5,573 bases of DNA from Bryobacteraceae bacterium. Lineage in GTDB: Bacteria > Acidobacteriota > Terriglobia > Bryobacterales > Bryobacteraceae. The DNA lies in the NCBI GenBank assembly GCA_947456995.1, contig CANGVB010000295.1:1-5573 (forward strand), in the 5' to 3' direction. Shown in pieces: positions 1-5,573 of this stretch; position 1 is the stretch's first letter, and the number at the start of each line of letters is the position of its first letter. The notes beneath the pieces are model-generated. The model searched no databases, was not told the DNA's origin, and was given only the letters and a program-made list of their open reading frames with translations. Position numbers and translations under genes: made by a program.

Positions 1-1
1 C

Positions 2-613
2 TATGGGGGGAGTACGGCGGTGGACCCTCGTTATCAGCCGCTGCTCGATGGAGTGGATGAGGCGGATTCGCTGGTGGTGAACCCTCATAAGTGGTTGTTT
101 GTGCCGATGGATTTGAGCGTGTTCTATTGCCGCAACAAGGAGTGGTTGCGGGATGCGTTCTCGCTGGTGCCGGAGTATTTGCGGACGGCTGGTGACGACC
201 GGGCGCTCAATTATCACGAGTATGGCTTGCCGCTGGGACGGCGTTCTCGGTCGCTGAAGTTGTGGTTTACGATGCGGTCTTTTGGGCGGGTGAAGCTGGC
301 GGCGATGATTCATGAACAGATTGAGGCGGCCAAGGGTTTGGCTGATAAGATTGCGGCGCATCCGGATTATGAGATCTGTGCGCCCGTTCATTTTTCGCTG
401 GTGGTGTTCCGGCATCGCGGCGGGGATGAGTTTAATCAGAGGCTGCTGGACGCCGTCAATTCGAGCGGTGAAGTCTTGCTCTCGCCCAACGTTTTGCGAG
501 GGCAGAAGGTGATTCGTCTGGCGATTGGGAATATTCAGACCAATCGTGTGGATCTGGCGGCGGTTTGGGCTCTTTTGCAGGAGAAGGCGGCAGAGCTGGG
601 GACACCACGATAA
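2..613 (+). CDS. PLP-dependent group II decarboxylase (aromatic-L-amino-acid decarboxylase-like), C-terminal part, 5' end outside window
   Basis: Partial gene, read in frame from base 2, giving about 203 residues. Family members usually have about 470-490 residues, so roughly the last 40% is present. Such enzymes decarboxylate amino acids (aromatic amino acids, sometimes glutamate or others) in the cytoplasm with pyridoxal phosphate. The fragment opens with YGGS, the end of the family's DAAYGG segment that follows the PLP-contacting Asp. NPHKW follows, and its Lys (codon 89-91) is the expected Schiff-base lysine. Further family signatures are MDLSVFYCR, RRSRSLKLWF and, near the end, LRGQKVIRLAIGNIQT. 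A GTG at position 20 is in frame but is internal, because homology continues upstream of it. The reading frame is intact to a TAA at 611-613. Substrate specificity cannot be read from this half. Its codon and strand composition is richer in G than that of the downstream genes. The family call is firm; the substrate is not known. Confidence 0.93.
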   Translation, partial: YGGSTAVDPRYQPLLDGVDEADSLVVNPHKWLFVPMDLSVFYCRNKEWLRDAFSLVPEYLRTAGDDRALNYHEYGLPLGRRSRSLKLWFTMRSFGRVKLAAMIHEQIEAAKGLADKIAAHPDYEICAPVHFSLVVFRHRGGDEFNQRLLDAVNSSGEVLLSPNVLRGQKVIRLAIGNIQTNRVDLAAVWALLQEKAAELGTPR

Positions 614-625
614 AATGGGCTTCGC

Positions 626-2596
626 ATGCAAATCCCCCCTGATGGAACAGGCCAGGAAAAGCGCCACGGAACGCGCCTCGATTCCTGGAAAGAAATCGCA
701 GCATACCTGAACCGGGATATCCGCACCGTCCAGCGTTGGGAAAAGACCGCCAAACTGCCAGTGATGCGTCTGCAGACGCCGGGCCTGCGCGCTGTTTTTG
801 CCTATACCGAAGAACTCGACCAGTGGTTGAAGCTCCAAAGCCCGGAAACCCCCGTTGCGCCTCCCAGAAATTACCGGTGGCTCGCACTTGGTGGTGTTGC
901 TGCTCTGGCTACACTGCTCGGCTTTGTCTGGGTTTCCCGCCCGAAGCCATCCATCCCTCTGAGCCCCCGGCCGATCACGTCTGAACCCTCTATTGAACGG
1001 GACCCAAGTTTCTCGCCCGACGGGATGAACGTCACCTATTCGGCACCGACGGCGAATTCGCCGTTCAATATCTTTGTGCGTCCTATCAACGGCGGCTCTC
1101 CGGTACAGCTTACAGACCATCCGCAGGAGAATCGCTCTCCCGCCTGGTCTCCTGACGGCTCGCGGATTGCCTTTCTGCGAGGCACTCTTACCCGGAAGGC
1201 CAGTTTGATGTTGATTCCTGCCCTGGGTGGCGAAGAAACCAAGCTGGTAGAGATTGCACCCCATCCGATGCGCCGATTCCTGAGCATTGGCCGGCTGCTG
1301 GCCTGGTCTCCCGATGGCAAACACATTGCGTTTCCAGACCGTGGGGAGAGCTTTTCGGCCCCGATTTACCTCTTTGACGTGGAATCGCGCGAGAGAAAAC
1401 AACTCACATTTCCCTCACCGACAGAACACGATGTCGAGCCGGGCTTTTCTCCTGATGGCCGTATGCTGTTGTTTACCCGCGTCAATAACGAGCTGACTTC
1501 CACAGTCATGATTCAGCCCTTGAATTCTTCGCTGCAGCCGGATGGGCCGCCGCGCAAGATTCCGGGCGTCGGGCCGTGGAATGCCTCGCCCGTCTGGATG
1601 CCCTCCAACGGCGACGTCCTCTTCTGCAGCGGCGCCTTTCCAAGGCTTTTTCTGTACCGTGTCGCCTCGGATGGCTCCTCTGCGCCTCTGCCCTACGCCA
1701 TTACGGGCAACCACTCGATGCAGCTTACATATCATGCCGCCTCTGGCCGTCTGATTTCACGCAACAACCAGATTCAGAACGACATCATTCGTGTCTCACT
1801 TGAGAACCCCAAGCAACCGAAGGTGATCATCCAGTCGACCTTTGTGGATCGCAGCCCTGCTTATTCTCCTGATGGAAGCCAGATTGCATTTGTCTCAGAC
1901 CGCACGGGTACGCGGCAAATTTGGGTTTCTGATGCCAATGGAGCGAATCCCATCGCCTGGACTCGTGACATGGAGGTGGACGGGCTACGGCCAGACTGGT
2001 CTCCCGACGGCAAAAAACTCCTCTTTGTTGCCAGCGCTCCTGGCTTGAGCCAGGTCTTTTCTGTCGACAGCGATACGCGCAAAACAACACGGCTCTCTAA
2101 TGACTCCCTCGAATATATCCAGGCACGCTATTCCCGAGACGGGAAGATGATTTACGCTTCGGTAAAAGTTGACGGCGCGAGCGTGATCTATTCGATGCCT
2201 TCCACCGGAGGGGCAGCTCGGCCAATGGGTCTGAAGGGAGGACCTATTCTCGGTGAATCTCCCGATGGGCAATCTCTTTATTTTTTTGGTGTCAAACCAG
2301 ACGGCTCCCGGTGGCTAAAGCGGGCCTCGCGGGATGGCAAAACCCAGGATTGGGTGGCAGAAGTTCCCGTGGCCGAAAACGCATCATTGACCCGGGAAGG
2401 CATTATGTACTACGAAGTCAAGTCTGGAGAGGCCTCCATTTTTCTGATTCCGTTCGCTGGGACCCCAAAGCTGATTCAAAAGTATACGATCGAAAGCGCC
2501 CGGGGCCTTTCGGTGTCTCCCGATTCCAAAAACATTCTCTGCACCCGAGTGCAGCCGCCGATTGCGGACCTTTACCTGGTTGAAAACGTTCGTTAA
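626..2596 (+). CDS. Membrane-anchored HTH protein with TolB-like PD40 beta-propeller repeats
   Basis: The 656-residue protein has three parts. Residues about 17-70 form a helix-turn-helix domain of the MerR/excisionase type (SWKEIAAYL, then RTVQRWEK). Residues about 84-104 are a single hydrophobic membrane helix. Residues about 120-656 are a beta-propeller region with repeated F/W/Y-SPDG (PD40) motifs starting near 129, 174, 227, 274, 413, 458, 502 and 544, plus degenerate copies near 324, 369, 588 and 630. The architecture suggests a cytoplasmic DNA-binding domain and a periplasmic sensing or scaffold domain, analogous to CadC-type one-component regulators; this is inferred, not shown. No enzyme motif or signal peptide is seen. 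ATG 626 is the first start after the preceding in-frame stop, 12 bases away, and has no good Shine-Dalgarno sequence; the gene may be translated from a transcript shared with the decarboxylase. Many paralogues of this architecture occur in Acidobacteriota. The ligand and target genes are unknown; the adjacent TULIP operon is a natural candidate target. Confidence 0.9.
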   Translation: MQIPPDGTGQEKRHGTRLDSWKEIAAYLNRDIRTVQRWEKTAKLPVMRLQTPGLRAVFAYTEELDQWLKLQSPETPVAPPRNYRWLALGGVAALATLLGFVWVSRPKPSIPLSPRPITSEPSIERDPSFSPDGMNVTYSAPTANSPFNIFVRPINGGSPVQLTDHPQENRSPAWSPDGSRIAFLRGTLTRKASLMLIPALGGEETKLVEIAPHPMRRFLSIGRLLAWSPDGKHIAFPDRGESFSAPIYLFDVESRERKQLTFPSPTEHDVEPGFSPDGRMLLFTRVNNELTSTVMIQPLNSSLQPDGPPRKIPGVGPWNASPVWMPSNGDVLFCSGAFPRLFLYRVASDGSSAPLPYAITGNHSMQLTYHAASGRLISRNNQIQNDIIRVSLENPKQPKVIIQSTFVDRSPAYSPDGSQIAFVSDRTGTRQIWVSDANGANPIAWTRDMEVDGLRPDWSPDGKKLLFVASAPGLSQVFSVDSDTRKTTRLSNDSLEYIQARYSRDGKMIYASVKVDGASVIYSMPSTGGAARPMGLKGGPILGESPDGQSLYFFGVKPDGSRWLKRASRDGKTQDWVAEVPVAENASLTREGIMYYEVKSGEASIFLIPFAGTPKLIQKYTIESARGLSVSPDSKNILCTRVQPPIADLYLVENVR

Positions 2597-2699
2597 CACA
2601 CGCGGCAGGAGACGACATTGCCTGTTTTCCCCTGACATTTCAACAATTTCGCCTCCCACCACTTGGAGCTGAGTTCCTGGCCACCATAAGCTCAGCCTC
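2597..2699 (+). other. Intergenic region before the P47-like operon
   Basis: This 103-base gap holds no convincing gene. It must contain the leader, and possibly the promoter, of the downstream TULIP operon. No strong rho-independent terminator for the upstream gene is visible; the only candidate is a 4-pair stem (CAGG 2606-2609 with CCTG 2621-2624) followed by a short T run at 2625-2628. An AGGAG at 2607-2611 looks like a Shine-Dalgarno sequence, but no ATG or GTG follows at usable distance; TTG 2618 opens only five codons. Confidence 0.6.
2668..2696 (+). promoter_or_regulatory. Inverted repeat / hairpin just upstream of the first P47-like gene
   Basis: GCTGAGTT (2668-2675) can pair with AGCTCAGC (2689-2696). 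This makes an 8-pair stem with one G-U pair and a 13-base loop that itself contains the palindrome TGGCCA. The stem ends three bases before the ATG at 2700, in the place where a ribosome binding site would be expected. It could be an operator, an RNA structure controlling initiation, or chance. A CATAAG at 2685-2690, with TTGGAG 16 bases upstream, weakly resembles a -10/-35 pair and overlaps the repeat. Neither role is proven. Confidence 0.3.
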
Positions 2700-3917
2700 A
2701 TGGTTACAAACGGCTGGGACACAGTTTACGCACTTTCTTTCGATTGCCTGAACCAGCAATTCGCGACAGATTCATTAGCATTTCCTAATCAGGTTCAGAT
2801 TTCTACGCAGTCGAGCCCCTTTACGATCCAGGCAAATCTTGGAGCGTGGAAAGCGTCTACGGGTGGCTCAGCACAACTGCTGAATGTTCAGATCCCGGTT
2901 GTCTCCGGGACGCTGGCCGACCAGGACAAGGGAAGCTTCGACCTCAGCGGAGTCGTTCTCAGCTACGATCTTTCGCTCGAGTTGCTTTCCCAGCCCAATA
3001 CCTTGTCGCTGAGCCTGAGCATCCCCACCCTTACGGCCGTAGAGGTTTTGCAGCCCGGTTCTTTGAGCGAGCTCCAGCAGGTGGGTCTGCTGGCAGGTGT
3101 CGCCTCTTACCTGGGCGCCAACGCGCAGGCGATCAACTACGCCTTTGCCTCGGTTGACCTCGGGGCGCAATCGGGCACTTCCTGGCTCACGCCCAAAGCT
3201 TGCAACTACACCACCTTCGACAATTTTCTTGTCGTCCTGGCCAGCGTACACAGCACCGACATTTCAAAGCTGACGCCCACGGCGGATTCCACAATGCTGG
3301 CCCCTGGCAATACGGCGGCGATGCTGATTGATCCAGGCATCTTTCTCGAGTATGGCGTTATGCCCACGCTTCCTGGTCAGCTGGGGATTCCTGCCTCCCC
3401 CATGCCCTTTGCCATGAGCCCGACCACAAGTCCTGCCATCATCTGTACTCAAGAAATTAGCCTGCCCCCTGTGAAAGTGGGAGCGATTGATTACAGCCCG
3501 AAGCTGATGGAATACAACATGTCGCTTGTGGGGTCTGTTCTTACGACCGAAGCAGTCGTGACATGCTCGCTCAAGCTTGGCATCGAAGCCGGCTTCTCGG
3601 TTACCACTATCAATTCCGCTGGATATAACCCGGCTACGGGTTCGCTCGAATTCACCGCTGCGGCTAAGCCCGTGGTTACCAAATCTACCAAGACGCCAAT
3701 TCTTGACCAGATTTTGTCAGCTGTTTTGGGCGAGATCATCGAAGGGATCATCCCAATCGTTGTCAGCGCTATCTCCGATTCTCTGGCCAAGGCGCTGGCC
3801 AAATCCAATCTCAGCAGTCTGCCGGCCGAGCCTGTCACATGGGCGGCTGCCGGCAAATTCAACGTTACAACGGCTGGCATCGGCCAGTCTGTTTACTTCC
3901 AGGGCACCTGGCAGTAG
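2700..3917 (+). CDS. P47/OrfX-like TULIP-fold protein, first copy
   Basis: The 405-residue protein is recognised by its N-terminal motif GWDTVYALSFDCLNQQF (residues 5-21), typical of Clostridium P-47-like proteins, and by the later block LGAWKAS..GG....LNVQIPV (48-67). Its length is close to that of botulinum-cluster P47 (about 47 kDa). Known structures of P47 and OrfX2 show the TULIP fold, a tubular lipid-binding-like fold; ligands and biological role remain unsettled. No signal peptide is present, so the protein is predicted cytosolic unless exported by another route. Residues 334-366 form an amphipathic or hydrophobic helical stretch, followed by PVTW (378-381) and a final FNVT...VYFQGTW strand region that matches the end of the next gene. 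ATG 2700 is the only usable start: an in-frame TGA lies at 2670-2672, and the family motif begins four codons after the ATG. No Shine-Dalgarno sequence precedes it. It is first in a likely three-gene operon. The family call is from remembered motifs, without a database search. Confidence 0.8.
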   Translation: MVTNGWDTVYALSFDCLNQQFATDSLAFPNQVQISTQSSPFTIQANLGAWKASTGGSAQLLNVQIPVVSGTLADQDKGSFDLSGVVLSYDLSLELLSQPNTLSLSLSIPTLTAVEVLQPGSLSELQQVGLLAGVASYLGANAQAINYAFASVDLGAQSGTSWLTPKACNYTTFDNFLVVLASVHSTDISKLTPTADSTMLAPGNTAAMLIDPGIFLEYGVMPTLPGQLGIPASPMPFAMSPTTSPAIICTQEISLPPVKVGAIDYSPKLMEYNMSLVGSVLTTEAVVTCSLKLGIEAGFSVTTINSAGYNPATGSLEFTAAAKPVVTKSTKTPILDQILSAVLGEIIEGIIPIVVSAISDSLAKALAKSNLSSLPAEPVTWAAAGKFNVTTAGIGQSVYFQGTWQ

Positions 3918-3936
3918 CTATCACCAACCAACCATC

Positions 3937-3943
3937 AGGAGGA
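3937..3943 (+). promoter_or_regulatory. Shine-Dalgarno sequence for the second P47-like gene
   Basis: AGGAGGA ends eight bases before the ATG at 3952. It decides the start: the frame is open upstream back to position 3577, but that part overlaps the previous gene and reads as an out-of-frame, Arg/Pro/Ser-rich shadow. Confidence 0.92.
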
Positions 3944-3951
3944 AAACAATC

Positions 3952-5466
3952 ATGTCAACAGCAGTCGCTACAGAACCAACACGCATCAAGCTGCCGGGAA
4001 TTAACACACCCAAAAAGAAAGCCTCTCCCGTACTCAAAACAGGGCTTACCGATGTCGTCGCCGCCGATATCGGAAGCTGGGACACCGCATTTGCGGTGCA
4101 GGTGCAATACGTCAATCAGGCCATTGCCGCGGCGAACGTTTCGCCCACTCAGTTCACCCAGACCGACAGCACCATGCCAGCTACGCTGAGCGGATCTTTC
4201 GGCACCTGGCAAATCTCCAATGGTGGCAGTGGAGAACTGATCGAAATGACAATTCCCATCACCACTACGCAGCTCACATATGGCGGCAATACCGAAACTT
4301 TATCGAACCTTCAGGCCATCATCCTGGTGAATCTCACCTACGTGGCGCAAACCAACGGGCCGGGAAACAACCTCATTATCAAGCCGAATACGACCAACGA
4401 TCCAACGGTTTCGGTGCGCAATGTAGTGCAGGCTGGCACCAATCAACCGGCAGACCCGAACGCCCTCAAGCAAGCCATCATCACGGCACTGCTCACCGAG
4501 TGGTTCAATGCAAACGTAGCTGATTTTGCCTACGTCTTCAACACCGTTAACCTGAACCAGCAGATCGATACGTCCTGGTCGTGGCTGGTGCCCACTGCGG
4601 TTTCCTACGCCTTTGCCGCCGATCCTGGCGGTGACTTGAACACTTCCGTATTTGCTGTGCTCTGCATGACAGAGAACCGCCCGGTTCCGTCGTCTGAGGT
4701 CTCCACTGGAGTGATCCCGGCTGCGGCCCAGGCCGGCTTTGTCATTTCAAATTCGCTCTATCTGCAATCTCTCGTTTTGCCTGGCCTTCCCGCAATGTTT
4801 GTGAATGCCACTGCAGCCGATTTCTTTTTCGACACGGCCGGTGTGGAAATTCGAAATGTTGCCGACATCAACATGACTCCGATAGAAATGAATGGCAGTG
4901 AACGGGAGACGGTGATTCCTGCCGGCGAATTCATCCTCACAATGCAGGGGTCAGAAATTGCAATCGAAATCAAAGAGGCCAGGCTCACGTTCTCGCCCGG
5001 GATCGACATTGTGATCAACTACACCTCCTACTTTCAGTTGGCCTTGCAGCCTCAAACGGGTGGGACCCAAACAATCATTTATCAGGCCTCTACTGTTCCA
5101 GATCATGAGACGCCTGTTGTAGACCACACCGTTGAGGTATCTACAGGTGTCATCATCGCTGAAACTGTTGCGGGAATCATCGCATCTGGTATTGGCGCCG
5201 CCGTTGGCTTTGGAGGGCCTTTCGCAAGTCTCCTCGCCAAAATCATGGTGGCGGCTGCCATTGCCATAGTTTTGAACGTGATCACCAACATTCCGGGATG
5301 GATGACCGTCGTTGCCGGCAAGAAGTGGGATGAGCTGCCTACGATTAACCTTCTGCTCACAAACGCAACAGACCCGGTGGATTGGCCCGGCGGAAGCACC
5401 TTTAACCCGACCGTAGTTGAGATCAACACAAATTTCGTCCTCGGCGGGACCATGTTTGCTGCCTAA
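3952..5466 (+). CDS. P47/OrfX-like TULIP-fold protein, second copy, with N-terminal extension
   Basis: The 504-residue protein is a divergent paralogue of the preceding gene. Shared landmarks, in the same order, are GSWDTAFAVQVQYVNQAI (41-58), FGTWQISNGGSGELIEMTIPI (83-103), a central FAYVFNTV...DTSWSWLVPTAVSY region (192-219), LVLPGLP (274-280) and a C-terminal PVDW (475-478) followed by FN.T.......VLGGTM. Residues 1-40 are an extra Thr/Pro/Lys-rich tail (with KKK at 21-23) that the first copy lacks; it is not a Sec signal peptide. Residues about 398-446 are an unusually long Gly/Ala/Ile/Val-rich hydrophobic stretch, possibly two helices around a GFGGP turn (419-423); it could be buried in the fold or touch a membrane. 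It starts 34 bases after the previous stop. The family is tied to clostridial toxin clusters, but no toxin is in view, so a toxin role should not be assumed. Confidence 0.8.
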   Translation: MSTAVATEPTRIKLPGINTPKKKASPVLKTGLTDVVAADIGSWDTAFAVQVQYVNQAIAAANVSPTQFTQTDSTMPATLSGSFGTWQISNGGSGELIEMTIPITTTQLTYGGNTETLSNLQAIILVNLTYVAQTNGPGNNLIIKPNTTNDPTVSVRNVVQAGTNQPADPNALKQAIITALLTEWFNANVADFAYVFNTVNLNQQIDTSWSWLVPTAVSYAFAADPGGDLNTSVFAVLCMTENRPVPSSEVSTGVIPAAAQAGFVISNSLYLQSLVLPGLPAMFVNATAADFFFDTAGVEIRNVADINMTPIEMNGSERETVIPAGEFILTMQGSEIAIEIKEARLTFSPGIDIVINYTSYFQLALQPQTGGTQTIIYQASTVPDHETPVVDHTVEVSTGVIIAETVAGIIASGIGAAVGFGGPFASLLAKIMVAAAIAIVLNVITNIPGWMTVVAGKKWDELPTINLLLTNATDPVDWPGGSTFNPTVVEINTNFVLGGTMFAA

Positions 5467-5467
5467 C

Positions 5468-5471
5468 GGAG
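5468..5471 (+). promoter_or_regulatory. Shine-Dalgarno sequence for the signal-peptide gene
   Basis: GGAG, followed by eight bases (AAATTTTT part) before the ATG at 5480. It begins one base after the stop of the second P47-like gene, consistent with operonic translation. Confidence 0.8.
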
Positions 5472-5479
5472 AAATTTTT

Positions 5480-5573
5480 ATGCGCAACCTATTTCTTTTC
5501 CTTACCCTGAGCACCCTCTCGCTCTCTGCAGGAATGCTAGCGGGCAATCCATCGCCAGCAACAGTGCTGATAA
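5480..5573 (+). CDS. Exported protein, N-terminus only (Sec-type signal peptide), 3' end outside window
   Basis: The first 31 codons of a gene that runs off the window. The product begins MRN, followed by a hydrophobic core rich in Leu, Phe, Ser and Thr (LFLFLTLSTLSLSAG, residues 4-18) and a small-residue cleavage region ending GMLA, then GNPSP. This is a classical Sec signal peptide with signal peptidase I cleavage likely after Ala21. No lipobox cysteine is seen in the visible part, so a lipoprotein is not indicated. The gene starts 13 bases after the second P47-like gene, behind a good Shine-Dalgarno sequence, so it is very likely in the same operon. The mature domain is not visible and no function can be given. 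Confidence 0.75.
   Translation, partial: MRNLFLFLTLSTLSLSAGMLAGNPSPATVLI

Noticed and set aside
456..887. Minus-strand reading frame of 143 codons across the decarboxylase/propeller junction
   Set aside because: It lies opposite two genes with firm family signatures, its translation shows no recognisable motif, and it is explained as a shadow.
2604..2628. Rho-independent terminator after the propeller gene
   Set aside because: The stem is only about four pairs, extended only by G-U pairs, and the T run is four bases; too weak to call.
2607..2750. Small overlapping reading frame from ATT 2617 behind AGGAG, running into the first P47-like gene
   Set aside because: It needs a very rare ATT start, encodes only about 44 residues with no recognisable feature, and the TTG alternative ends after five codons. 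Translational coupling is conceivable but unsupported.
3577..3951. In-frame upstream extension of the second P47-like gene to an ATG at 3577
   Set aside because: It overlaps the first P47-like gene, its translation is an Arg/Pro/Ser-rich shadow without family similarity, and a textbook Shine-Dalgarno sequence stands before ATG 3952.
4951..5547. Minus-strand reading frame of 198 codons opposite the end of the second P47-like gene
   Set aside because: The plus strand there encodes a continuous family-like protein with a Shine-Dalgarno sequence, followed by a signal peptide gene; the minus-strand product is Arg/Asn/Gly-rich with no domain features.
1..5573. CRISPR arrays, tRNA or rRNA genes, insertion sequences, long direct repeats
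   Set aside because: None was seen by reading. The repeated short motifs in the propeller gene (SPDG codons) and the shared GCTGGGACAC in the two P47-like genes reflect protein repeats and paralogy.

Overview
The window reads as a stretch of an Acidobacteriota chromosome, probably a soil member of the Terriglobia. The main clue is the second gene. It joins an N-terminal helix-turn-helix domain, one membrane helix and a long series of PD40 (TolB/WD40-like) propeller motifs, ending in ...LVENVR, an architecture very common in that phylum. The moderately GC-rich composition fits. The assignment is an inference, because no rRNA or marker gene is present.

Layout, all on the + strand: (1) positions 2-613, the C-terminal part of a PLP-dependent group II decarboxylase, whose 5' end lies outside the window; (2) 626-2596, a membrane-anchored HTH/PD40 beta-propeller protein; (3) 2597-2699, a 103-base gap with no gene, holding a hairpin and a possible weak promoter; (4) 2700-3917 and 3952-5466, two tandem, divergent members of the TULIP-fold P47/OrfX-like family; (5) 5480 to the window end, the start of a gene with a clear Sec-type signal peptide.

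The two P47-like genes and the signal-peptide gene look like one operon, with gaps of 34 and 13 bases and good Shine-Dalgarno sequences before the second and third genes. P47 and OrfX proteins are best known from clostridial neurotoxin clusters, where their exact role is still unclear. Here two of them sit without any visible neurotoxin gene, beside a sensor-like membrane protein and upstream of an exported protein. This is the most interesting part of the window. A shared function (for example binding a lipid or hydrophobic ligand, or assisting an exported partner) is only a hypothesis. The decarboxylase and the propeller protein are 12 bases apart and may be co-transcribed, but nothing visible links the decarboxylase functionally to the TULIP genes.
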